Shown: in pieces, positions 20,737-27,388 of the stretch
How positions within the stretch are numbered: position 1 is the stretch's first letter
Layout: the number at the start of each line of letters is the position of its first letter
Virus record (IMG/VR): IMGVR_UViG_3300006923_000058
Location: 1-38,927 of that record
Source of the DNA: a virus
DNA: 38,927 nucleotides
Strand: one strand, 5' to 3'
Notes under the pieces: generated by a model
Seen by the model: only the letters and a program-made list of their open reading frames with translations
Told to the model about the DNA's origin: nothing
Databases searched by the model: none
Program-made: the position numbers and the translations under genes

Positions 20737-21516
20737 ATGCCCAAATTCAAAAATGACGTCACCGTAATTTTTAACCCCGATACCGACGCTTACACCCGCT
20801 CACGGCAGGTCCTAACTCTTCTAAATCTAGCGGCAGAGAGAGGCTATAAGAGAAGTCCATATTGCAAGAGAACCGGGGTGAAGTACATCAAGGTTATTCT
20901 CTTTGAGTCTGGGAAGGGAACTTGGCAGATCTTTGGAAACATGCAAGACTACCGGGAGTTTCAAAAATCACCCTTCTTGGTCCCTTCTGTGGCTATCCAG
21001 AAATTCAGTATAGAGGAGGAAGCACATGTCAGGGCTAAATCTAACGAAACTAATAGCGGGCCTGATTTTAGAGGGACTCTTCCTGGGCCTGATCTGGTTT
21101 CTCCTAAACTTGGACTTCTTAATCAAACCCTCCTCGTACTGATACCCGAGACTCTAAGCAAAACTCTCTACAACTCTTTGATCGAGGCTGGAAGGGCTTG
21201 TGGTTATGTCCCGATCTGTGTCCAAAGCTCAGAGTATCTAACCACCCACGCTTTTTCTTTCTCTAAGACAGGGTCGATCTCCGTCGTAGACAGTCACTGG
21301 GCAAAGACGCAGCCCGACTTCCCAACCTTCACCCCCGAGACTATGCTCAAGATTCTCCGGGGAGAGCTTTATCAAGAGCATTATCGGACGGTTACAATCT
21401 CCAACGAGGACGTCTTGGCTACAGGACCTATCTTGAAGCTAATCGAAGACTTAGTGCAGAAGAGGGTCAAGGTCGAGGTCCGAAAGAAACTCCAAGAGAT
21501 CTTGGAGGCTCTTTGA
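20737..21516 (+). CDS. Hypothetical protein, 259 aa
   Basis: AAAAAGGAACC precedes the ATG. It has two folded-looking halves (1-95 and 130-259) joined by a Ser/Pro/Gly-rich linker (about 97-130). That linker coincides with a second open frame that encodes a membrane peptide (21026-21142). No family is recognised. Its stop overlaps the exonuclease start (TGATG). Confidence 0.65.
   Translation: MPKFKNDVTVIFNPDTDAYTRSRQVLTLLNLAAERGYKRSPYCKRTGVKYIKVILFESGKGTWQIFGNMQDYREFQKSPFLVPSVAIQKFSIEEEAHVRAKSNETNSGPDFRGTLPGPDLVSPKLGLLNQTLLVLIPETLSKTLYNSLIEAGRACGYVPICVQSSEYLTTHAFSFSKTGSISVVDSHWAKTQPDFPTFTPETMLKILRGELYQEHYRTVTISNEDVLATGPILKLIEDLVQKRVKVEVRKKLQEILEAL
21026..21142 (+). CDS. Embedded membrane peptide in a second frame, 38 aa
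   Basis: GAGGAGG lies 6 nt before this ATG, inside the 259-aa gene but in another frame. The product is one hydrophobic helix (KLIAGLILEGLFLGLIWFLL) with short polar ends, a coherent single-pass protein. It falls in the linker of the host gene, which can absorb the coding constraint. It could also be chance. Confidence 0.4.
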   Translation: MSGLNLTKLIAGLILEGLFLGLIWFLLNLDFLIKPSSY

Positions 21517-22094
21517 TGCACATCTTCCACACACCTGTAGTCTTGGTGGACATTGAGACGACTGACATTTTGTTGGAGAATGTAGAAGGCCACTTTGCCC
21601 CCCAGATAATCCAACTCGCCGCACTAGCCCTTGATGAAGGGTTTGACCCTCTGTGTGATAGGGGTGTTTTTGATGTGGATATTCGTCCCAAGTTTCCTGG
21701 CTTCGTCTCACCCTTCATCGAAACCTTGACCGGGATCTCAGAATCTTCCCGGCGACTCTGCCACACCTGGGATACCCATTGCAAAGATTTCTGGAAATAT
21801 ACCTCAGAATCTCGGCTACCCCTGATGTCTTGGAGCAGCCCCTTTGATAAACTGGTCCTGGAGAGGGCGTACAGAGACCTGGGTACGAAGAACCCACACT
21901 CACCTAAGTTCTTTTGTGCAATGTCCTATGCTCGCTGCATGGCTAATGTAGTCGGTCTTAACCCCAAAGGAGATTCCCTCAAAGCCTTTTGTGAAGCCTT
22001 GGATATTGAGCCCGAGGAGTCGCATACAGCCCTTAGTGGAGTGACAAAAATGTGGGAGGTCTTGACAAACCTCCAAGCTTTAATAAAGGAGTAG
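21516..22094 (+). CDS. DEDDh-type 3'-5' exonuclease-like protein, 192 aa
   Basis: Motif Exo I is VDIETTD (D12, E14) and an Exo II-like SPFDKLVL is present, as in DnaQ/RNase T exonucleases. Exo III is HTALSG, with the His present but Gly where the family has Asp (H-x4-D). Metal binding may be lost or supplied elsewhere. Possible roles are proofreading, RNA trimming or nucleic-acid binding only. It starts in TGATG. Confidence 0.7.
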   Translation: MHIFHTPVVLVDIETTDILLENVEGHFAPQIIQLAALALDEGFDPLCDRGVFDVDIRPKFPGFVSPFIETLTGISESSRRLCHTWDTHCKDFWKYTSESRLPLMSWSSPFDKLVLERAYRDLGTKNPHSPKFFCAMSYARCMANVVGLNPKGDSLKAFCEALDIEPEESHTALSGVTKMWEVLTNLQALIKE

Positions 22095-22095
22095 T

Positions 22096-22836
22096 ATGGA
22101 AATCTTTAAGGAAGAGAAACAGCCCTGGAGGTATTCAGTACCTAAGCCTCTAGAGTTTGATGATTGGACCCAAGAGGAGCGGGTTGAGTGGCATCTAGGG
22201 CGATCCGAGAAGGAGTCTGCCCGTTACGAGTTGCTTACAGCTCACGGCATGGGTCTTGACCGGCGAGAGGTAGAAGACCGGCTCGTCCAGGTACAAGATG
22301 CAATCTTTAAAATTGGTAAGCTCCTAGAGCTTCACCAGAACGAAGCGTTCGCCACCAACTGGCACTCCTTAAAATGTAAACTGGCTTCCCTGTTGCTCTT
22401 GGATAAAGAGCAGAGGCAGATAAAGATTAAGCAATTCAATCGCAAGACCTTTAAGCTGGCACCTGAAGAAGCCGAGCGTCTTATCAAAATCCGTCAGCAA
22501 AAGGATACACTATTAGAGACCGGCGAGGAAATCGAACTTGCCATTCTTGAAGTATGTTCAATCTACAAAGTAGATGCTGACCCAATGATGTTAATAGAAA
22601 GGTATATGGATGCACATCCTAATGAAAACAACGATGGGGGACTTTCTGGATCGTCTGACAGTCCTGGAACTAAAAATGGCAAGGTGCCAAAAAGAAGAAG
22701 CCCGAGTCGAAGCGAAATCCGTCTACGAGCTGATGTTGCTGGATCTAATTCAGTTTCGAGCCCAGTGGTCGATCCAGAACGACTCCTTCCCGGAGGAGGA
22801 GTTTCAAGCTGGCAAGAGGGTATTGCTAGAAATTAA
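22096..22836 (+). CDS. Hypothetical coiled-coil protein, 246 aa
   Basis: Mostly charged helices and coiled coil up to about residue 178, then a Ser/Gly/Pro/Arg-rich tail from residue 179 that lies over the next gene in another frame. That tail reads like out-of-frame translation, so the functional protein probably ends near 22640, unless a frameshift joins the two. It starts 2 nt after the exonuclease stop. Confidence 0.6.
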   Translation: MEIFKEEKQPWRYSVPKPLEFDDWTQEERVEWHLGRSEKESARYELLTAHGMGLDRREVEDRLVQVQDAIFKIGKLLELHQNEAFATNWHSLKCKLASLLLLDKEQRQIKIKQFNRKTFKLAPEEAERLIKIRQQKDTLLETGEEIELAILEVCSIYKVDADPMMLIERYMDAHPNENNDGGLSGSSDSPGTKNGKVPKRRSPSRSEIRLRADVAGSNSVSSPVVDPERLLPGGGVSSWQEGIARN

Positions 22837-23017
22837 CGGTGAGTTGTGGGTTCTCGAAGACGAGATCCGAGCGTTACAAACCAACCACCCAACTGAAGTC
22901 TCAGTCATCTCTTACAAGAACAAACGGATCATTGAAAAGAATGCTGCACGCTCTCGCGCGAAGCGAATTCTCGATGGTCACTTTGGTCAAGTAGGCGAAG
23001 TCAAAGACTATCTCTAA
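22622..23017 (+). CDS. Hypothetical helical protein, 131 aa, long overlap
   Basis: MGDFLDRLTVLELKMARC resembles the start of small proteins with a DRLTILE-type helical motif, and the rest is charged helix. ATGs at 22610 and 22622 are both possible. The frame is +1 relative to the previous gene, with about 215 nt of overlap. Either the overlap is real or the two are one protein joined by a frameshift. Confidence 0.6.
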   Translation: MKTTMGDFLDRLTVLELKMARCQKEEARVEAKSVYELMLLDLIQFRAQWSIQNDSFPEEEFQAGKRVLLEINGELWVLEDEIRALQTNHPTEVSVISYKNKRIIEKNAARSRAKRILDGHFGQVGEVKDYL

Positions 23018-23040
23018 TCCTATTTAGAAAGAAAACTGAT

Positions 23041-23469
23041 ATGGCAAAAACAAAATTGATGTTGGCAACCGTCTACACCCTCAAACCTCTTCCACAAGAG
23101 TTACGAGGGACCTTTCAAATCCCCGCTTACCCCTTCAGTAAAGACGGAGGGGAAGTCAACCCAAAGTTTCTAGAGTGGGCCAAGGAGTTGGGCATCGTCC
23201 ATTACCGAGACTCAGTTCTCAACAAAGGGTTGATTATTGATCCCGACGAGGACACCGATATGGAAGAACTTTCAGGCTTCGATTGTTACAAGTCTCAGAT
23301 GCGTTTACTTTACAAAGGTATGAAAATCTGGGAATGGACCGCTGGTGACGAGCCTCGAAAGTTGGAGAAGATCCGCAAAAAGCATGGGGACATCTTCGCG
23401 TGGGACGAGTGGAATAACTTGTTAGTCATCGGGAAGATGACGACCCAAGCTGTACAGATAGCGAGGTAG
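23041..23469 (+). CDS. Hypothetical protein, 142 aa
   Basis: Upstream AGAAAG gives a weak ribosome site. Mixed alpha/beta composition with several Trp and an acidic middle (residues about 69-80). No family is recognised. The next gene starts 4 nt downstream. Confidence 0.6.
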   Translation: MAKTKLMLATVYTLKPLPQELRGTFQIPAYPFSKDGGEVNPKFLEWAKELGIVHYRDSVLNKGLIIDPDEDTDMEELSGFDCYKSQMRLLYKGMKIWEWTAGDEPRKLEKIRKKHGDIFAWDEWNNLLVIGKMTTQAVQIAR

Positions 23470-23472
23470 CCC

Positions 23473-23991
23473 ATGCCTCCGGAACACGATCCCATACTCA
23501 CCGAAGAGATCGAGATAACTCTCGGTCCCTTTGAGTGGACTAACCAGTTTAAAAAGAAGAAGGACCAGCCCTGCGACTTATGCTCAACGCAGGGCGAGTT
23601 CCTCCTCCACTTCAAGAGCCTCGCTCCGAAGTACCATGGCACTAATAAGAGAGTCTACTGTTGCCTCAACTGCGGTGGCGTAACTCACCTTCTTAGACGC
23701 TCTCGCATAAGTGTAGCAGAAATTCATCTTGACATCGCGTCTAAGACTGCCGGAGAGATGGACAAGTTTGAGGAGGGTGCTGTATCTGTAAGTAAAGCTC
23801 CCGCACAAAACTGTGCTGACTCCCTCAAACAAGCTAAGAGGCAGAAACTAGCCATCGAGCAGTTTGAAAAGCACGGTGAGCAGAACTGGAAGATCATGCC
23901 AGATCTCTACAAGCAAATGAAGTCGGGGAGAATGATGTCCCCAAAGCAAATGAACATTGTTGAACGATACCTTAGATCCCTAGGAGGCTAA
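23473..23991 (+). CDS. Zinc-ribbon-like protein, 172 aa
   Basis: C34-x-x-C37 and C64-x-x-C67 (CDLC and CLNC) form a likely four-Cys zinc ribbon with a Lys-rich approach, pointing to nucleic-acid binding. The C-terminal part is a basic helical tail. It ends one base before the next gene. Confidence 0.65.
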   Translation: MPPEHDPILTEEIEITLGPFEWTNQFKKKKDQPCDLCSTQGEFLLHFKSLAPKYHGTNKRVYCCLNCGGVTHLLRRSRISVAEIHLDIASKTAGEMDKFEEGAVSVSKAPAQNCADSLKQAKRQKLAIEQFEKHGEQNWKIMPDLYKQMKSGRMMSPKQMNIVERYLRSLGG

Positions 23992-23992
23992 C

Positions 23993-24448
23993 ATGCCCGC
24001 ATTTAAACCGCTCCCTACCGAACCTGACGAACTCCGCGAACTTCTTGCAAAGCTAAAGGACAAAGAGCTGAAGCTTGAAGCTGATCTTGCAATCCGAGAT
24101 CACTCACCCCTCGAAGACGAGATCACCACTATCGCGTTGGCGATGGGTGAATTAAAGAAGATCGATGCAGCCGCCTACAAGCACCTCTCGTGTACCGAGA
24201 ACTTAGGTGAGTCGGAAGTCGCTTTAAACCTAGCGGTCGCCGCACGCATCAAACTGGACGCTGCTATGGCTGTTCTGGGAAAGAAGACAGACAAGGGTAA
24301 ACTCCTGGTCGAAAACAAACTGAACCGACGTCAAGCATTGCTCCAATTGAGTAACTCCGTCGATTCGGCCCAAGAGCAGTTCAAGGATGCAAACCTTGAC
24401 ATGAAGACGATCATCCCCTCGGTGACAAACTTCGTGAAAGGGTTGTAG
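23993..24448 (+). CDS. Hypothetical coiled-coil protein, 151 aa
   Basis: AGGAGG lies 3-8 nt before the ATG. Long Leu/Glu/Lys heptads run over most of the length, with no membrane span. A structural or adaptor role is possible. Last gene before the dispersed array member. Confidence 0.6.
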   Translation: MPAFKPLPTEPDELRELLAKLKDKELKLEADLAIRDHSPLEDEITTIALAMGELKKIDAAAYKHLSCTENLGESEVALNLAVAARIKLDAAMAVLGKKTDKGKLLVENKLNRRQALLQLSNSVDSAQEQFKDANLDMKTIIPSVTNFVKGL

Positions 24449-24472
24449 TGAGTTATTACGAAGGTTGGGAAC

Positions 24473-24637
24473 ATGCACACAGTGGACGACTATAGTTACT
24501 ACGTTAATTGGAAGTGGCATTGGAAGTCCCGCTGTAAAATGGGGTATCGCTCGCTCTGCCTTCCTCGAAAAGCGTTGTACAGTTCAACGAAGTGGCAAGG
24601 CAATAAGTGGCGATTACGACCTATAATTCTCTCCTAA
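24473..24637 (+). CDS. Dispersed array protein d1, 54 aa
   Basis: Has YYVNW, LPRKALY and KWRLR, the same layout as the array at 1379-5635, 19 kb away. AAGG/GGGA precedes the ATG. Its stop codon lies inside the stem of the terminator that follows, so termination could respond to its translation. Confidence 0.65.
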   Translation: MHTVDDYSYYVNWKWHWKSRCKMGYRSLCLPRKALYSSTKWQGNKWRLRPIILS

Positions 24638-24657
24638 TAATAGGAGAGGCCCTTTTT
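24629..24657 (+). terminator. Rho-independent terminator
   Basis: A perfect 8-bp stem, CTCTCCTA/TAGGAGAG, with an ATAA loop, is followed by GCCCTTTTT. The stem contains the reverse complement of the CCTATTATTAGG motif seen elsewhere. Confidence 0.8.
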
Positions 24658-24665
24658 CCCTTATC

Positions 24666-24700
24666 GAAGCTTATGGTTTTTACTATAAGCTTCTTTTTTT
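24666..24700 (+). terminator. Second strong terminator
   Basis: GAAGCTTATGG/CTATAAGCTTC, an 11-bp stem with one G-T pair, is followed by seven Ts. It is only 9 nt after the first terminator, so the boundary is doubly insulated. Confidence 0.85.
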
Positions 24701-24945
24701 ATGCAAAAATGTCTGCGGCGAACGAAACAAATCTTATACAACTTCCTCCAAACCCGAGAGAAAATGCAAACCACCAAATCAATGCTCAACACGTTTGACA
24801 GATCCAAAAAAAGGCTTAGACTGTCAGTCCTTGGCCCTGCCCGGTTTTCTAACCCATGGAAAGAGAAGACAGCACACACATGGAGAGAGGGGGGTCTGGG
24901 GGGAGAGAGGTTTCTTGACTTGTGTGTGGTGTGTAGGAGGAGAGT
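24701..24945 (+). promoter_or_regulatory. Untranslated leader rich in GGA motifs
   Basis: After the promoter at 24795, the leader from about 24830 to 24945 carries repeated GGA (GGAAAG, GGAGAG, GGGAGAG, AGGAGGAGAG) and GT-rich tracts. CsrA proteins bind GGA in loops near ribosome sites, and a csrA gene lies 530 nt downstream, so autoregulation or titration is plausible. Reading frames across it start before the promoter and lack motifs. Confidence 0.4.
24795..24822 (+). promoter_or_regulatory. Promoter TTGACA-N16-TAGACT
   Basis: A consensus -35 TTGACA (24795-24800) and -10 TAGACT (24817-24822) open the d2-d3 transcript. Confidence 0.7.
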
Positions 24946-25113
24946 GTGTTAAGGCGGCAGACGTATTTAGAGCGGTGGGGGATTTGTAACTCCTCTCTTT
25001 CATCCGGCGGGTGGAAGGGTTATATTTGTCTCCCTGTGAAGCAGCTCTTCCGCGAGGAGGAAGGGGTAGGCAAACGAGGTTGGTATCTCTTCCAGGTTGT
25101 AGAAGATGTTTGA
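24946..25113 (+). CDS. Dispersed array protein d2, 55 aa, GTG start
   Basis: GTG at 24946 has AGGAGG 5-6 nt upstream. It has YLERW, LPVKQLF and GWYLF, a full family layout. It overlaps d3 by 8 nt. No ATG exists in this frame before the motif. Confidence 0.65.
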   Translation: MLRRQTYLERWGICNSSLSSGGWKGYICLPVKQLFREEEGVGKRGWYLFQVVEDV

Positions 25114-25357
25114 CAAGCACCTAGCTAAACGCAAGGCCCAAGGATGGGGTGACTTAGAAATCTCCGACGCTGTACTACATAGGGGTTGGCCTAAGTGGGA
25201 AGACTACCCAGCACGTATGAAACATGTTCCTCCCCGCTGGCTTGTTCTCTATCCCGCCGCACCCGAGTCCTCTGTCTACAGTGTCTCCGCTGTTAAAATT
25301 CTAAAGAGAGTCTCAAAGTCGGTTGTCATTCCCCGCAAGTTTCTTTATGCCAAATAG
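25106..25357 (+). CDS. Dispersed array protein d3, 83 aa
   Basis: A longer member with a basic, Trp-rich N-terminal part and IPRKFLY at the very C-terminus; translation stops two residues later, so the W-x-[YF] part is missing. It may be truncated, or the motif alone may suffice as a C-terminal tag. Confidence 0.6.
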   Translation: MFDKHLAKRKAQGWGDLEISDAVLHRGWPKWEDYPARMKHVPPRWLVLYPAAPESSVYSVSAVKILKRVSKSVVIPRKFLYAK

Positions 25358-25417
25358 CTCTCCGGATAATAGGCGAAACCTTGTAAGAATAAAGTCAAGA
25401 AAAACCTCTTCCCCCAT

Positions 25418-25446
25418 TTGCAAGTTTTTACCCAACGGACTAGACT
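25418..25446 (+). promoter_or_regulatory. Promoter TTGCAA-N17-TAGACT for csrA
   Basis: The -35 (25418-25423) and -10 (25441-25446) have ideal spacing. The start site would be about 20 nt before the csrA ATG. Confidence 0.65.
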
Positions 25447-25474
25447 GCCTTTAACCAAAGAAAGGAGTTCTGCT

Positions 25475-25678
25475 ATGCTTGTACTGTCCCGCTTCCGCGA
25501 CCAAAAAGTTATGATCGGAGATGACATCTCCATTACCGTTGTAGACATTCGTGGAGATAAAGTACGTCTTGCCTTCTCTGCACCCCGTGATATAATCATA
25601 CATAGACAAGAGGTTTATGATAAGATCCAAAAACAGAAAGACGAAGATGCCAAGCAAAAAGACCAGGACGCCCTCTAA
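25475..25678 (+). CDS. csrA: CsrA-like translational regulator, 67 aa
   Basis: MLVLSRFRDQKVMIGDDI, then VRLAFSAP and RQEVYDKI are the CsrA signature. The RNA-binding residues at the N-terminal strand (LSR) and near the C-terminal strand (R in HRQEV) are present. An acidic/Lys tail follows. AAGGAG lies 7 nt before the ATG; an in-frame start at 25418 overlaps the promoter. CsrA binds GGA motifs in mRNA leaders to alter translation; a phage copy could redirect host or phage mRNAs. Confidence 0.9.
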   Translation: MLVLSRFRDQKVMIGDDISITVVDIRGDKVRLAFSAPRDIIIHRQEVYDKIQKQKDEDAKQKDQDAL

Positions 25679-26309
25679 TTTCATCGATCTAACTGGAAAG
25701 AGGTTTGGCCGTCTGCTAGTACAATGTCGTGCTTCCCCAAGAAGGAAAAAAGATAAGCCCAGGTGGGCTTGCCTTTGCGACTGCGGAACTGTGCTTGAAA
25801 CTCAAGCAAGTCAGTTGAGAAGGGGGCAAACGAAAAGTTGTGGTTGCCTACAGGTGGAAAGGACTAAAGAGGTCAACACTACCCACGGAAAAAAGGGAAC
25901 CCGCGTTTACAGGATTTGGAGTAATATGCTCACTAGGTGCCGGAATCCAAGATCCAAAGATTATGCCCAGTATGGCAAGCGTGGTATACATGTTTGCCAA
26001 GAGTGGTACAGTTTTGAGTCCTTTTACGAGGACATGGGAGAACCTCCGACAGTTTCCCATGAAATTGAAAGAGTGGATAACTCCCTGGGTTATAAGCCGG
26101 GCAATTGTGTCTGGGCAACCGACACCCAGCAGTCGCGTAATCGTCGATCCAATGTTCTCCTTACATGGTGTGGTAAAACTCAATGTATTTCGGCATGGGA
26201 GCAAGAACTTGGGTTCAAGGCGGGCCGACTTTCTCGACGACTCCGATCAGGATGGGACTTAAAACGGGCGATTGAAACTCCTATAAATCACAACTTGTCA
26301 AGATACTAG
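25647..26309 (+). CDS. HNH-type endonuclease, zinc and AP2-like layout, 220 aa
   Basis: An N-terminal DLTGKRFGRLLV segment, a CLCDCG...SCGCL zinc region, then YRIWSNMLTRC, YGKRGIHVC, ERVDNSLGYKPGNCVWAT and QSRNRRS are typical of phage free-standing HNH endonucleases. It overlaps the end of csrA by 32 nt, which suggests it is an inserted selfish gene. Homing into intronless alleles is the likely role. Confidence 0.8.
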   Translation: MPSKKTRTPSNFIDLTGKRFGRLLVQCRASPRRKKDKPRWACLCDCGTVLETQASQLRRGQTKSCGCLQVERTKEVNTTHGKKGTRVYRIWSNMLTRCRNPRSKDYAQYGKRGIHVCQEWYSFESFYEDMGEPPTVSHEIERVDNSLGYKPGNCVWATDTQQSRNRRSNVLLTWCGKTQCISAWEQELGFKAGRLSRRLRSGWDLKRAIETPINHNLSRY

Positions 26310-26317
26310 CAGCAAAG

Positions 26318-26345
26318 TTGACAAGAACGCTTGACTTAGTAAACT
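26318..26345 (+). promoter_or_regulatory. Promoter TTGACA-N16-TAAACT
   Basis: The -35 (26318-26323) and -10 (26340-26345) stand just before the structured RNA at 26350-26546. Confidence 0.55.
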
Positions 26346-26349
26346 ATGT

Positions 26350-26546
26350 GCTGTGTTTCTTAGGGGCCGAGAGGACGTTTTATGCGGGCGTCCTCTCGGC
26401 AACCCCTCACCGCTCACGACCGCAGACCACCACTTAACTTGTTTTTATTATTTTTTGAGACACCTACCTTTGATACCTTCGTACAGTATCGCCAAGTGAC
26501 TTGAAATGAGAGGATGATAAGAACTTTACGGTGGTCTGCGGTTTTT
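26350..26546 (+). ncRNA. Structured RNA or attenuator leader, about 195 nt
   Basis: There are two strong elements: a 12-bp hairpin with arms near 26366-26377 and 26389-26400, extended by AGGGG/CCCCT, and a perfect long-range 12-bp helix between 26420-26431 and 26530-26541, directly followed by TTTTT. Inside are GATAC/GTATC and CACTT/AAGTG pairs. It ends 25 nt before the next gene. It could be a small RNA with its own terminator or a riboswitch-like attenuator. It matches no class I can name. Confidence 0.6.
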
Positions 26547-26571
26547 ACCTTTTCTAAACAGGAGCTATCCT

Positions 26572-26865
26572 ATGCCTGAGACAGTCTCTACTCTCCCTGC
26601 AACAGCCGATGGGGTCCCTATCACGCCAGGGATGACGTTGTATTATTTTGCTGGGTATCAACCGGCCTCCCCCAACTCCTCAAAGGTAGGGAAAGTCAGT
26701 GAAACCTGTTGGTATCAAGAGGGTGCCACCAAGCCTGTCACAAAAGTTTGGCCGGAAGGTTCCCCCTTCTTTGCTAGTGAGGCCACAGCCCTTCGCTATC
26801 GAGCAAACTTCCTTCGGGAAGTAGCAGACGAAGCTGAGAGTTTAGCCTTGCAAGCTGAAAGTTAA
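26572..26865 (+). CDS. Hypothetical protein, 97 aa
   Basis: CAGGAGC lies 7 nt before the ATG. ADGVPITPGMTLYY resembles small phage proteins with a beta-rich DGVPxxPGM start; the C-terminal half is an Ala/Glu helix. It follows the structured RNA, which could control it. Function is unknown. Confidence 0.6.
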   Translation: MPETVSTLPATADGVPITPGMTLYYFAGYQPASPNSSKVGKVSETCWYQEGATKPVTKVWPEGSPFFASEATALRYRANFLREVADEAESLALQAES

Positions 26866-26903
26866 CTAAACACTTGGAGCCGACAGGGCTCTCCGCAGCC
26901 GAT

Positions 26904-26938
26904 CCTGTTTCCCCTTAAAAAAGGGAAGCAGGGTTTTT
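26904..26938 (+). terminator. Rho-independent terminator
   Basis: CCTG-n-TTCCC pairs with GGGAA-n-CAGG across an A-rich loop, followed by TTTTT. A smaller GAGCC/GGCTC hairpin lies just before. Confidence 0.7.
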
Positions 26939-26953
26939 AAGACAGGAACCGAA

Positions 26954-27388
26954 ATGAATGAGATCCCCGATGCCGACGAGATTGCCGAAGAAGCTTTGGA
27001 GTCTGAGATCCAAGAGCTGGAGAAGAAGATCGAGCTAATTCGATTAAGAATCCACACTCTTATTGCCACGTCCCACTCCAACATTAAGATCCCTGTCTTA
27101 GACACAGGGAAGGGAAACGCGGTAGAGGCTCAAGGCTTTGCGCAGATCTTGATTGAGATGAAGACCAGCCTAACACAGCAAGAGACTCTCAATGCTATCA
27201 ACAGTGCAACTCTTCAAGCCTTCATGGACATTCTGCCTTCCGAATTCTTGGTGAACTTTCCGGAGAAGCTTGAGAAGAATCTGAAGCTGACTGCAGACGC
27301 TTTAGAGCAGCAAGCAGAGGACCGGGAAGAGGCCGCGAAGAAGCCAGGAATCCTTACCCCTGAATCAAAGAAGTTGATCAAGCTTTGA
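26954..27388 (+). CDS. Hypothetical helical protein, 144 aa
   Basis: Strongly acidic N-terminal coiled coil, then amphipathic helices and an Ala/Glu tail. Overlaps the next gene by one base. Possibly a scaffold-like or adaptor protein; the family is not recognised. Confidence 0.6.
   Translation: MNEIPDADEIAEEALESEIQELEKKIELIRLRIHTLIATSHSNIKIPVLDTGKGNAVEAQGFAQILIEMKTSLTQQETLNAINSATLQAFMDILPSEFLVNFPEKLEKNLKLTADALEQQAEDREEAAKKPGILTPESKKLIKL

Noticed and set aside
24607-24952. Genes crossing the double terminator and the GGA-rich leader
   Set aside because: They start before or within terminators or the promoter and have no motif; the real start is GTG at 24946.
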